Below, piece after piece: positions 36,221-47,974 of a stretch of DNA of 64,000 bases. Origin of the DNA: Planctomycetota bacterium. Its GTDB lineage: Bacteria; Planctomycetota; UBA1135; UBA2386. The DNA is taken from contig JADLFX010000059.1 of the NCBI GenBank assembly GCA_020849665.1, forward strand, positions 84,590 to 148,589, read 5' to 3'. Every line of letters starts with the position of its first letter. Within the stretch, counting starts at the first letter, position 1. A program made the position numbers and the translations under genes. The notes beneath the pieces were generated by a model. The model was not told the origin of the DNA and ran no database searches. It saw only the letters and a program-made list of their open reading frames with translations.

Positions 36221-36979
36221 GTGGTCGACTTCACCTGGCTGCTCGAGTTCTTCGAGAACTCTCCCTACCTCGGAGTCGCGGTGATCTTCGTGCTCTGCGG
36301 CCTCGGCCTGCCGCTGCCCGAGGAGATCACCCTCGTGGCCGCCGGCTACATCTGCTTCAAGGAGCTGGCCGAGTGGCCGCGGATGATGGCGGTGTGCGCC
36401 CTGGCGATCCTCGCCGGCGACCTGATCCCCTTCTTCCTCGGGCGCGTGTTCGGGCCGCGCCTGCTGCGCCTGCGCCCGATGCGCCTGCTCTTCCACAAGC
36501 GACGTCTCGAGAAGTTCGACAAGTGGTTCCGCAGGCGCGGCGACCTGGTGATCTTCTTCGCGCGCTTCGTGCCGGGGATCCGCGTGGTGGCGTTCTTCAC
36601 CGCGGGGACCATGAAGATGGGCCTCGTGCGCTTCGTGCTCCTCGACCTGCTCGGCGTCGTGCTCGTGGTGCCGCTCTTCGTCTACATCGGCGTCCACTTC
36701 GGCAGCGTGATCGACCTGGCGATCGCCCGGATCAAGCAGGTGGAACGGGGCATCCTGCTCGCGACCCTGGCCGGCGTGGCGCTCGCGCTCGCGTGGTGGT
36801 GGTGGCGGCGCCGGCGCCGGCGCGCGCGGATGCAGCGCCCGCCGGACACCTTCGTGGGGCCGACCATCGAGCCCACCACCGTCGACCTCGCGCCGCCCGA
36901 GGCCGGCGCTCCGGCGGTGCCGCCGCCGCAGGCGCAGCCCGCCCCGGGCCCGGGCCCACGCGGGCCGGATTCGCGTTGA
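36221..36979 (+). CDS. DedA/SNARE-associated family membrane protein
   Basis: 252 residues from GTG 36221. It contains CGLGLPLPEEITLVAAGYI near residue 25, ILAGDLIPFFLGRVFG and FARFVPGIRVVAFFTAGTMK near residue 120, all conserved in DedA proteins. There are about five membrane segments and a Pro-rich cytoplasmic tail of 50 residues after residue 200. DedA proteins are proposed lipid-flipping transporters (undecaprenyl phosphate or phospholipid). The start is 6 bp after the previous gene, so it probably belongs to the same operon. Confidence 0.9.
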   Translation: MVDFTWLLEFFENSPYLGVAVIFVLCGLGLPLPEEITLVAAGYICFKELAEWPRMMAVCALAILAGDLIPFFLGRVFGPRLLRLRPMRLLFHKRRLEKFDKWFRRRGDLVIFFARFVPGIRVVAFFTAGTMKMGLVRFVLLDLLGVVLVVPLFVYIGVHFGSVIDLAIARIKQVERGILLATLAGVALALAWWWWRRRRRRARMQRPPDTFVGPTIEPTTVDLAPPEAGAPAVPPPQAQPAPGPGPRGPDSR

Positions 36980-37069
36980 GGCGCGGAAACGGCGCGGCTA
37001 TGGTCCGCCGCCTCCTCGCAGCCGCAAAGGCCGCGCAGACCGCCGGACCGGGCCCGCTCCCCCACTCTC

Positions 37070-39085
<2,016 letters not shown>

Positions 39086-39231
39086 GGCGGGAGTCACGGC
39101 ACGCCCGGCGGCACGGCCCGGAACCGGCCCTGCCGCGCGGGGAAGTCGCGGCGGAATCGGCGCGGGCGGCGGGGGGTGCTCCCCCTGCCGCCCGCGCGTG
39201 CTATGTTGCCGGCCGTCCGAACCCAGGAGTG

Positions 39232-39675
39232 ATGCGCATCGACGCCAAGGACCTCGCCATCTCCGCCGCCCGCGTGCTCGACGAGAAGCAGGCGACCGAC
39301 ATCCTCATCCTCGACGTCTCCGGTCCGCTGGTGATCGCGGACTGCTTCGTGGTGTGTACGGCGCGCAATCCCAGGCATGCGCGCGCCCTGGCCATGTCGG
39401 TGGAGGAGGCGTTCCGGCAGCTGGGCCTGCGCCGGCGCAACGTGTCCGGGATCGAGGGCGAGAGCCCCTGGGTCCTGCTCGACTTCGACGACGTGGTGAT
39501 CCACGTGTTCGTGCCCGAGGCGCGCGCCTTCTATCGCCTGGAGGACCTGTGGGCGGACGTGCCGCGGGTGCCCTTCGCCCAGGCCCAGCCGGCCGCGGAG
39601 GCGGCTCCGGGGAACGGCGGCAACCAGGAGAACTGGCCCGGGACGGGGGTTCCGGGGCCGCTCCTGCCGACATAA
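39232..39675 (+). CDS. rsfS: Ribosomal silencing factor RsfS
   Basis: 147 residues from ATG 39232; a GTG at 39229 is also possible because AGGAG lies close upstream. Family features are DILILDVSGPLVIADCFVVCTA, RHARALAMSVEEAF and WVLLDFDDVVIHVFVPEAR. RsfS binds ribosomal protein uL14 and blocks subunit joining to save energy in starvation. The last 35 residues are a low-complexity tail (AQAQPAAEAAPGNGGNQENW) beyond the usual family length of about 105-115 residues. The usual neighbour nadD is absent. Confidence 0.9.
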   Translation: MRIDAKDLAISAARVLDEKQATDILILDVSGPLVIADCFVVCTARNPRHARALAMSVEEAFRQLGLRRRNVSGIEGESPWVLLDFDDVVIHVFVPEARAFYRLEDLWADVPRVPFAQAQPAAEAAPGNGGNQENWPGTGVPGPLLPT

Positions 39676-39740
39676 GGAGTGCCGCGGCCGATTCCCGGTG
39701 GCCGGCCGCGGAGGTGACGGCCCACCGGCACAGGGGTCCC

Positions 39741-41483
39741 ATGGCGGAACTCGAGTTCAGGAGCTTCGAGCCGGCGGCGTTCGAGCGGGCCCGCGATCTG
39801 GACCGCCCGGTGCTCCTCGTGATCACCGTGCCCTGGTGCACGCACTGCAAGGAACTCCTGCAGACCACGTTCCGCAACGCCGAGGTGCAGGCCCTGGTCG
39901 GGGCCGCGTGGCTGCCGATCCTGGCCGACGCCGAACGGCGGCCCGACGTGAACCAGCGCTACGGCGCCGGTGGCTGGCCGACGATCGCCTACCTCACGCC
40001 CGGCGGCGAACTGATCGCCAACGACGGGTTCCTCGGCGCCGAGGAGCTGGTGCCGCGCCTGCGCAAGGTGCTGGACGCGTTCCGCAACCACCGGGCCGAG
40101 ATCGAGCAGGGCTTGAAGGGCCTCTGGAGCCAGAAGGCCGGCGCCACCCCGCGGGGCTCCCAGAAGCTGAACCGGCGGATGGTCGAGGACATCGTGGACG
40201 CGATCTACGAGAAGTTCGACCACCGCTACGGCGGGTGGGGCGAGGGATCGAAGTTCCCGCACAGCGAGGCCCTGGACTTCGCGCTCGTGCAGGTGGCCAA
40301 GAACGGCGACGAGCGCATGCGCGAGGTCGTGACCCTCACCCTCGACCGGATGATGGAGGGCGGCATCCACGACCCGGTGGACGGCGGCTTCTTCCGCTTC
40401 TCGAAGACGCCGGACTGGCGCTCGCCGAACTACGAGAAGATGCTCGACGCCAACGCGCGGCGGATGCGCTGCTACCTGGAGGCGTACCAGCTCTTCGGCA
40501 AGGAGGGCTACCGCGCGGCGGCCGAGGGCGTGGTGCGCTGGATGCTGGACTTCATGAGCGACCCGGAGACCGGGGCGTTCTTCGGCAGCCAGGAGCCGGA
40601 CCCCGACTACTACGCCCTGCCGCTGGAGCGGCGGCGCGGCCGCACGCCGCCCAAGCTCGACCGCACGCTCTACACGAACAGCAACGCGATCGCGGTCTCC
40701 TCGCTGCTCAAGGCCTCGGTGGTGCTCGACCGTCCGGAGCTGCGCAGTCGTGCCGTGCAGGTGCTGGAGTTCCTGCTCGAGAACCTGCACGACCGGCACG
40801 GCACGGTCTACCACTACTGGGACGGCACGTACCACCTGCCCGGCCTGCTCTCCGACCAGGCCTACCTGATCCGCGCCCTGATCGACGCCTCGCAGCACAC
40901 CGGCGACGCCGACCTCCTGCTGCCCGCCGAGCGGATCGCCGAGGTGGCCATCCAGCGCCAGCGCGCCACGGGCGGCGGGTTCTACGACATCCTGCACGAC
41001 CCGGCCTACAGCGGCTCGATGCGGCGCCGCAACCGCAGCATCCTGGAGAACTCGGTCATGGCCGAAGCGCTCACGCGCCTCGCCTACCTGTCGCGCCGGC
41101 CGGAGTTCCAGAACGAGGCGATCGCCACCCTCGAGGCGTTCACCGGCGACTACAAGGAGTACGGCTACTACGTGGCCGGCTACGGGCGCGCCATCGACCT
41201 GATCTTCTACGAGCCGCTCTTCGTCACCATCGTCGGCGACCGCGAGAGCCCCGAGGCGGAGAACCTGCGCCGCACCGCGCTCTCCACCTACGTCCCCTCG
41301 CGCATCGTGCAGATGCTCGATCCGAAGTACGACCCGATCCTGCTCTCGCGCAGCGGCTATCCGGTGCGCGAGCGGGCCACGGTCTACCTGAGCGTGGGGC
41401 GCAGCACCAAGGCCGTGGTCAACACGCGCGAGGAGCTGCTCGTGGAGATGGCGCGCATCGAGAGCGAGCGCAACGGCGGCTGA
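39741..41483 (+). CDS. YyaL/SSP411-like DUF255 thioredoxin-fold protein
   Basis: 580 residues from ATG 39741. Residues 10-110 are a thioredoxin-like domain (PVLLVITVPWCTHCKELLQTTF, with the CxxC cysteines in WCTHC). An (alpha/alpha)6-like barrel follows (YGGWGEGSKFPHSEALDFAL near residue 165, YTNSNAIAVSSLL near residue 310). The arrangement matches YyaL-type proteins, although this one is slightly short. A spermatogenesis-associated role is known for the animal homolog, and bacterial function is unclear. No signal peptide is seen, so it is predicted to be cytoplasmic. Confidence 0.85.
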   Translation: MAELEFRSFEPAAFERARDLDRPVLLVITVPWCTHCKELLQTTFRNAEVQALVGAAWLPILADAERRPDVNQRYGAGGWPTIAYLTPGGELIANDGFLGAEELVPRLRKVLDAFRNHRAEIEQGLKGLWSQKAGATPRGSQKLNRRMVEDIVDAIYEKFDHRYGGWGEGSKFPHSEALDFALVQVAKNGDERMREVVTLTLDRMMEGGIHDPVDGGFFRFSKTPDWRSPNYEKMLDANARRMRCYLEAYQLFGKEGYRAAAEGVVRWMLDFMSDPETGAFFGSQEPDPDYYALPLERRRGRTPPKLDRTLYTNSNAIAVSSLLKASVVLDRPELRSRAVQVLEFLLENLHDRHGTVYHYWDGTYHLPGLLSDQAYLIRALIDASQHTGDADLLLPAERIAEVAIQRQRATGGGFYDILHDPAYSGSMRRRNRSILENSVMAEALTRLAYLSRRPEFQNEAIATLEAFTGDYKEYGYYVAGYGRAIDLIFYEPLFVTIVGDRESPEAENLRRTALSTYVPSRIVQMLDPKYDPILLSRSGYPVRERATVYLSVGRSTKAVVNTREELLVEMARIESERNGG

Positions 41484-41504
41484 GGTCCGCGGCGGGCGGT
41501 CGGG

Positions 41505-41960
41505 CTAGAACCACTCAGGCGAGTCGGCCGCGTCGCGCCCCATGGCCTCGAGGATCAGGCCGCGGACGTAGTCGGGGTCGATCGAGAACTCCTTGAGGGT
41601 CTCGTAGCACGAGCCGGACTTCACCGAGAGCAGCGCGATCGCGAGGTGCTCGGGCTCGACCACCTTCGCGCCGAGCTTCTTGGCGGTCTCGCGCGCACGA
41701 TCGAAGGTGGTGTGCACGTGACGGTTGTACGGCGCGCCGCTCATCACCTCCGGTTCCCTGGGCAGGCTGTCGACGTAGAGCGAGAACATCTCCGGGTCGA
41801 CGTTGAGGTCCTTGAAGATGTGGTGCAGGCAGACGCTCTGATCGAGCGTCAGCCCGTAGATGAGGTGTCCGGTCGCCACGGACTGGTCGCCGAGCCGCTG
41901 GGCCAGCGCCTCGGCGGCCTTCACCGCCGCCACCGCCTTCGGGGAGAAGTCTTCGAACAT
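41505..41960 (-). CDS. Stand-alone Clp N-domain protein
   Basis: 151 residues from ATG 41960 with two Clp N-terminal repeats (SPKAVAAVKAAEALAQRLGD at residue 6 and HTTFDRARETAKKLGAKVVE near residue 81, each with a VxxGHL/EPEHLAIAL-type block). The AAA+ modules of ClpC or ClpA are missing because the frame ends after the N-domain. Free Clp-N proteins resemble ClpS-like or adaptor forms that bring substrates to the Clp machine, but the specificity is not known. It is convergent with the YyaL gene. Confidence 0.8.
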   Translation of the reverse strand: MFEDFSPKAVAAVKAAEALAQRLGDQSVATGHLIYGLTLDQSVCLHHIFKDLNVDPEMFSLYVDSLPREPEVMSGAPYNRHVHTTFDRARETAKKLGAKVVEPEHLAIALLSVKSGSCYETLKEFSIDPDYVRGLILEAMGRDAADSPEWF

Positions 41961-42084
41961 CGTGGGAAAGGGCGGGGAGTGTAGCGGCGGGGCCGGATCC
42001 GCCAGACCCCGGGGCCGCATTTCCTGGGGCCGGACCCGGGAACCAGTGCCGCTGCCGCGCCGGGCGCGCAGGGCGGCGGGCTGC

Positions 42085-42603
42085 TCACCCACCGGCGCCC
42101 CGCTCCTTGTCCTGGCGGGCCTGCAGGCGGGCCGCACGGCGGGCCAAGGCCTCCCTGTGCCGGCGCCGCTCGTCGTCGGTCTCGGGCAGCACCGGCGACA
42201 CGGGAGCCGGCATGCGCGTGTCGGGATCGAGCGACACGAACGTCAGGTAGGCGGAAGCCACGTGGCTGCGGTTGCCCGTGGCACGGTCCTCGTTGAACAC
42301 CTTCACCCCCACCTCCATGGAGGTCGATCCGGTCGCGTTCACCGACGCCAGCAGGATCAACACCCCGCCCACGCGGACCGGACGATGGAAGTCGATCTTG
42401 TCGACGCTGGCGGTGACCACGGGCGTGCGGGCATGGCGCCCGGCGGCGATCGCCGCGCAGATGTCGATCCACTGCATCACCCGCCCGCCCATCACGTTGC
42501 CGAGCGGGTTGGCGTCGTTGGGGAACACGATCTCGGTCATCTCGACCTTCGAGGCGGAGACCGGGCGGCCGGCTGCGGGGGTCTTGGACGGCGTCACGGG
42601 CAC
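42085..42603 (-). CDS. Acyl-CoA thioesterase (YciA-like hotdog)
   Basis: 172 residues from GTG 42603. A hotdog fold is indicated by TEIVFPNDANPLGNVMGGRVMQ near residue 25 (with the active-site Asp/Asn region), IDFHRPVRVGGVL, and MEVGVKVFNEDRATG. It matches the YciA/acot group that hydrolyses acyl-CoA to free CoA. The N-terminal start is not certain because several GTG and TTG codons occur; the conserved domain begins near residue 20. The C-terminal 25 residues are Arg-rich and specific to this protein. Confidence 0.85.
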   Translation of the reverse strand: MPVTPSKTPAAGRPVSASKVEMTEIVFPNDANPLGNVMGGRVMQWIDICAAIAAGRHARTPVVTASVDKIDFHRPVRVGGVLILLASVNATGSTSMEVGVKVFNEDRATGNRSHVASAYLTFVSLDPDTRMPAPVSPVLPETDDERRRHREALARRAARLQARQDKERGAGG

Positions 42604-42644
42604 CGTGTTCGCCCAACGCGCGGGCCGAGTCAAGGGTTCGCCGC

Positions 42645-43043
42645 TCAGCGGCGGGGCGCGCTGGCCTCGGCCGCGTCGCGCTCCCGGGCACGCACGGTCA
42701 GCGGCGCCTCGACCTCGAAGAGCAGCGCCAGGCCCTGCTCCATCGTGTAGATGCCCAGGAACGCCTCGTCCATGCGGAACGGGACGCGCTTGTACACGCG
42801 TCCCTGCGCGTCGAAGTAGCCGAGCATCTGCCGGGCGGCGTTCTCCACCTGGTAGAAGCGCAACGTCCCGCGCGGGTCCTCGATCTCCAGGTGACGCACC
42901 TGACCGAGGGGCTGCCCGGCCTGCAGCACATCGAAGGCCTGCACCTCGCGCACCGGGCGCGGGGCGGCCTCGGACCTCGCGACGGGGCCGGCCGAGCAGG
43001 CGGCGAGGAGCTGGGCGACGAACAGGGAGAGGGGGACTCGCAT
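42645..43043 (-). CDS. Small lipoprotein of unknown function
   Basis: 132 residues from ATG 43043. The signal peptide ends in a lipobox (LLAAC, cleavage before the Cys at about residue 15). The mature domain is beta-rich ([20 protein letters not shown], then [36 protein letters not shown]). No family is recognised. It probably sits in the outer or cytoplasmic membrane facing the periplasm, and it is divergent from the PDZ gene. Confidence 0.7.
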   Translation of the reverse strand: MRVPLSLFVAQLLAACSAGPVARSEAAPRPVREVQAFDVLQAGQPLGQVRHLEIEDPRGTLRFYQVENAARQMLGYFDAQGRVYKRVPFRMDEAFLGIYTMEQGLALLFEVEAPLTVRARERDAAEASAPRR

Positions 43044-43151
43044 GGCGCGGACCCGCGCAAGGGTAGTGCCCTGCCCGGCTCGAGCCCAGGCCGCCGCCAT
43101 GCCAGAGGCCCCGCGTGGTCCTCGTCCGGGCCGCGGCTCGGTTCCCGCGCG

Positions 43152-43622
43152 GTGCGCGGGTTCGAGGCGCTCGATCCGGAGGCGATCCAGGTCAGGCGCC
43201 GGCGGATCCTGCCCCGGATCGGGGTCCACATGCCGCGGGAGTCGCTGGTGGCCCGCTTCGCGCAGGCGCGCGAGGCAGAGTTCGAACGCGTGCGCCGCGA
43301 CCCGGAGGAGCGCCGTGGCTCCACCCTCGTGGAGCGTGCCCTGCGGCGCGGCACAGAGCGCACCAGCGTCGGCGTCCGCGCGCCGCGCTTCGCCGCCGGC
43401 GCCACCGCCGCGATCGTGGCGTCCGTGGCACCGGACACTCCGGCGGCGGCGGCCGGCTTCGCGCCGGGCGATCGCATCGTGCGGATCGAGGAGGACGACG
43501 TGGCCGGGTGGGACGAGTGCCTCTTCCTGCTCGGCGCCTGGCGCCCCGGTTCGGTGGTGCGCGTCTCGGTACGCACGGCGGGCGCCGCCGAGCCGGTGGC
43601 CCGCCTGCTCGCCCTGCCGTAG
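43152..43622 (+). CDS. Small PDZ-domain protein
   Basis: 156 residues from GTG 43152 (start uncertain). The C-terminal 80 residues form a PDZ domain: [41 protein letters not shown], then [13 protein letters not shown]. The N-terminal part is an Arg/Glu-rich helix ([20 protein letters not shown]). No protease domain or signal peptide is seen, so this would be a soluble PDZ adaptor. The quoted PDZ pieces align well with the carboxylate-binding loop of family members. Confidence 0.7.
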   Translation: MRGFEALDPEAIQVRRRRILPRIGVHMPRESLVARFAQAREAEFERVRRDPEERRGSTLVERALRRGTERTSVGVRAPRFAAGATAAIVASVAPDTPAAAAGFAPGDRIVRIEEDDVAGWDECLFLLGAWRPGSVVRVSVRTAGAAEPVARLLALP

Positions 43623-43708
43623 CGCGCGGCCGGACCGCCCGGCGTCCCGGGTGTGGCGGCGCCATCGGCCCGGCCAGAGAATGCCCGTTCCCCACCCGAG
43701 ACCCAGCG

Positions 43709-44797
43709 ATGACCACGATGAAGGCCGTGGAGCTGCACGCTCCAGGCAAGTTCCGCCTGCGCACCGACGTCCCCGTTCCCGAGCCCGGCCCCGACGAAGT
43801 GCGCATCCGGGTCGAGGCCGCCGGCATCTGCGGCACCGACGTGCACATCTGCCAGGACGACGCGTCGATGCGCGGCATCGTCGCGCCGCCCGTCGTGCTG
43901 GGGCACGAGTTCTGCGGCCTGGTCGACAAGGTCGGCCGCAACGTCACCCGGGTGCGGCCCGGCGAGTACGTGAGCGCCGAGATGCACGAGGTCTGCTATC
44001 AGTGCCCGGCCTGCCGCGACAAGCAGTACCACGCCTGCTCCAAGACGAAGATCCGCGGCGTGAACCTGCCCGGCGCGTTCGCCGAGTACGTCGTGGTGTC
44101 GGGCACCAACGTGGTCAAGCTCCCGGCCGGGCTGCCGCGCAAGGTGGCGGCGATCCTGGATCCGCTGGGCAACGCCGTGCACACCGCCCTCAAGGTGCCG
44201 GTGCAGGACCGCGCGGTGGCCATCGTCGGCTACGGCCCGATCGGCGCGATGTGCGCCGAGGTGGTGCTCTTCGCCGGCTGCAAGCACCTCTTCATCGTGG
44301 ACGTGAGCGACCGCTCGCTGGCGCGTGCGCGGGGCTGGCTGGAACGCCGCGCCGTGCAGGACCGGGTGACGATCGTCGACGCGCGAGAGACGCCTGGGCC
44401 GGTCCCGCGCGTGATCGGCGCCACCGAGGGTGGCGTGGACGTGTCCCTGGAGATGTCCGGCCACCCAAGCGGCATCAACAACGCCATCCAGATGACGCGC
44501 GCCGCCGGACACGTGGTGCACCTGGGCATCCCCAAGGACGCCGACGTCGCGATCCAGGGGTTCGGCAAGAACGTGATCTTCAAGGGCCTGACCCTGCACG
44601 CCGTGATCGGCCGGGAGATGTTCGCCACGTGGGACAAGATGCTCGATCTGCTGCAGCGCGGCATGACCGAGTCCATCGCCAGCTTCGTCACCGCCGAGCT
44701 GCCGCTGGAGAGCTTCGGCGAAGGCCTCGACCGGTTCGCCAAGGGCCTCGAGGGCAAGGTGGTCCTCTACCCCCAGGGCGTCCCCGCCCGCCGTTGA
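43709..44797 (+). CDS. tdh: L-threonine 3-dehydrogenase
   Basis: 362 residues, a zinc-dependent medium-chain dehydrogenase. Catalytic zinc ligands lie in [12 protein letters not shown] and GHEFCG. Structural-zinc cysteines are in [15 protein letters not shown]. The Rossmann motif is VGYGPIGAM near residue 173. It oxidises L-threonine to 2-amino-3-oxobutanoate with NAD+. Five bases after its stop begins kbl, the second enzyme of the pathway, which makes the assignment to threonine rather than to other polyols strong. Confidence 0.93.
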   Translation: MTTMKAVELHAPGKFRLRTDVPVPEPGPDEVRIRVEAAGICGTDVHICQDDASMRGIVAPPVVLGHEFCGLVDKVGRNVTRVRPGEYVSAEMHEVCYQCPACRDKQYHACSKTKIRGVNLPGAFAEYVVVSGTNVVKLPAGLPRKVAAILDPLGNAVHTALKVPVQDRAVAIVGYGPIGAMCAEVVLFAGCKHLFIVDVSDRSLARARGWLERRAVQDRVTIVDARETPGPVPRVIGATEGGVDVSLEMSGHPSGINNAIQMTRAAGHVVHLGIPKDADVAIQGFGKNVIFKGLTLHAVIGREMFATWDKMLDLLQRGMTESIASFVTAELPLESFGEGLDRFAKGLEGKVVLYPQGVPARR

Positions 44798-44802
44798 TCG
44801 CC

Positions 44803-45999
<1,197 letters not shown>

Positions 46000-46084
46000 C
46001 GCGGCCGAGGGCCCGCCGCGGGAAGCCGGCCGCGGGGCCGATGCCGAACTGGAGCCCCGCCCCCCGGCGAGCTAGAAGGAGCGC

Positions 46085-47065
46085 ATGCGGTCGTTCCCCC
46101 TCCTGCTCCTGCTGGCTGCCGCGGCCTGCGGCCGCACCGGGTCCGTCACGATCGGCGCGGGTCTGGCGACGCAGCCCGCCGCCCAGGACGCGCCGGCGCC
46201 GCACACCAGTCCGGCGACGGACACCGCGCCCGCACTCGACCCGTTCTTCTTCTCCAACCGGGGCGGCGAACCCGTGCATCTGGCCGGCGCGGCGATCGTG
46301 GCGCGCGATCCGGTGACCGGGGACCTGGCCTATGCGTCCCTCGCCACGTGCCCGGGCGCGGGCGGCATCCAGGTCGACGGCAGGGCCGGCGTGGGGATCG
46401 TGGCGCTGTTCGGCGGGGCGCCGCTCGAGTGGAAGGCGGCGGGCCTGGCCAGGCTGGCCTCCGGCGCATCCGCCGAGGCGGTGGTGAAGGCCCTGGTCGG
46501 CGAGGACCCTGCGGCCCACAAGACCGCCCAGCTCGTGGTGTTGGACGCCCAGGGCCGCACGGCGGCACACACGGGCATCCACGCCGCCAACCGCGCCTAC
46601 CACGTCCTGGAACCGGACGTGGCGGCCTTCGGCGTCAACCTGACCCCCGCGGACGTCGCCGAGCAGATGCTTGCGGCCTACAAGGCGAACCTCGACCTGC
46701 CCATGCCGGAACGGCTGCTCCTCGCCCTCGAGGGCGGCCATCGCGCCCCGCTGCGCGGCGCGCGTCCGCGCACCGGGGTGACCGACAAGATGCGGCCCAG
46801 CATCGCGGGCGTCCTGCTCCTGCTGCGCGCCGGCGCCGGCTACGACGCCGCCAGCGACCGCCTGGTCGACCTGCGCTGCGACTTCCACAGCGAGCCGCTG
46901 GAGCAGCTGCGCGGTCTCTACCGGGTCTGGGTCGAGGGCGTGCTCGGCCCCCGCCTGCGCCAGACGCAACGCGCGATCCAGGACCTGCAGAGTCCGACGT
47001 ACAAGGCCAACGATGCCTGGCTCACGCGCCTGCGTCTGCGCGTACCGCTGGGCGAACGCCGCTAG
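46085..47065 (+). CDS. DUF1028-family putative lipoprotein
   Basis: 326 residues with a short signal peptide ending in LAAAAC, suggesting a lipoprotein or secreted form. The DUF1028 core starts AAIVARDPVTGDLAYASLAT near residue 75 and continues with RAGVGIVALFGG and HKTAQLVVLDAQGRTAAHTG. The family is related to Ntn hydrolases. Here the first residue after IVARDP-x-T-GDL is in normal context, but the usual N-terminal nucleophile is buried inside a longer precursor, so activity is uncertain. The gene is followed 6 bp later by the MetAP gene. Confidence 0.75.
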   Translation: MRSFPLLLLLAAAACGRTGSVTIGAGLATQPAAQDAPAPHTSPATDTAPALDPFFFSNRGGEPVHLAGAAIVARDPVTGDLAYASLATCPGAGGIQVDGRAGVGIVALFGGAPLEWKAAGLARLASGASAEAVVKALVGEDPAAHKTAQLVVLDAQGRTAAHTGIHAANRAYHVLEPDVAAFGVNLTPADVAEQMLAAYKANLDLPMPERLLLALEGGHRAPLRGARPRTGVTDKMRPSIAGVLLLLRAGAGYDAASDRLVDLRCDFHSEPLEQLRGLYRVWVEGVLGPRLRQTQRAIQDLQSPTYKANDAWLTRLRLRVPLGERR

Positions 47066-47071
47066 CCCCCC

Positions 47072-47974
47072 GTGAAGGCACCCGAACTCGAGAAGCTGCG
47101 TCGCTCCGGCCGGATCTCCGCCACCGCACGCGAACGCTGCCGCACGCTGATCCAACCCGGCGCGCGCCTGGAGGCGATCGCGCTGGAGGCGGAACGGATC
47201 ATCCTCGAGATGGGCGGCCGGCCGGCGTTTCCCGCCCAGCTGTCGCGCAACCACATCGCCGCGCACTACTGCCCGGCGCCCGGCGATCCCACCGAGGTCC
47301 AGGCCGGCGACATCGTGAAGCTGGACCTCGGCACGCACGTCGACGGCTACGTGACCGACACCGCCACCACGGTGGATCTCGCCAACGGACCCGACTCGGC
47401 CCTGGTCGCCGCCAGCCGCGTGGCGCTGGAGAACGCGATCTCGCTGATGGGTCCCGGGGCGTCGATCACCGAGATCGGCCGCACGGTCGAGGACACGATC
47501 AAGGCCTTCGGCTTCAACCCGGTCTACAACCTCACCGGCCACGGCGTGGCGCGCTACACGATCCACTGCGCCCCCAGCATCCCCAACTACCCCGACCCGC
47601 GCGCCGGCACCCTGCGCCCCAACATGACGATCGCCTGCGAGCCGTTCGCGTGCGACGGCAAGGGCCACATCGAGTGCGCCGGCGACGCGCAGGTGTTCGG
47701 GATCAAGCGCGGCCCGCTGCCCAAGAACCTGCCCGCCGATCTCGCGGCCGCGATCGAGGCCACGGAGGGCCTGCCGTTCGCGCGGCGCACGCTGCGCCGC
47801 GTGCTGGGCAACGAGCGCCGCGTCGAGGAGGTGCTGGTGCTCCTGCGCAAGCACAAGCTCCTGGTCGACTACCAGCCCCTGGTGGAGCGCAAGGGCGTGC
47901 GCGTGGCGCAGACCGAGCACACGATCTTCATCCATGAGGACCACGCCGAAGTCCTGACCCGCGACCCGGAATGA
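47072..47974 (+). CDS. map: Methionine aminopeptidase, type II (archaeal-like)
   Basis: 300 residues. Metal ligands are visible in VKLDLGTHVDGYVTDTATTV (two Asp), NLTGHGVARYTI (His), ACEPFACDG (Glu) and AQTEHTIFIHED (Glu). The C-terminal insertion between the His and the last Glu, with a helical segment near residues 215-265, is the type II hallmark seen in archaea and eukaryotes. Most bacteria use type I. It cleaves the initiator Met from nascent proteins. The start is GTG 47072, and the stop overlaps the next gene by 4 bp. Confidence 0.88.
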   Translation: MKAPELEKLRRSGRISATARERCRTLIQPGARLEAIALEAERIILEMGGRPAFPAQLSRNHIAAHYCPAPGDPTEVQAGDIVKLDLGTHVDGYVTDTATTVDLANGPDSALVAASRVALENAISLMGPGASITEIGRTVEDTIKAFGFNPVYNLTGHGVARYTIHCAPSIPNYPDPRAGTLRPNMTIACEPFACDGKGHIECAGDAQVFGIKRGPLPKNLPADLAAAIEATEGLPFARRTLRRVLGNERRVEEVLVLLRKHKLLVDYQPLVERKGVRVAQTEHTIFIHEDHAEVLTRDPE

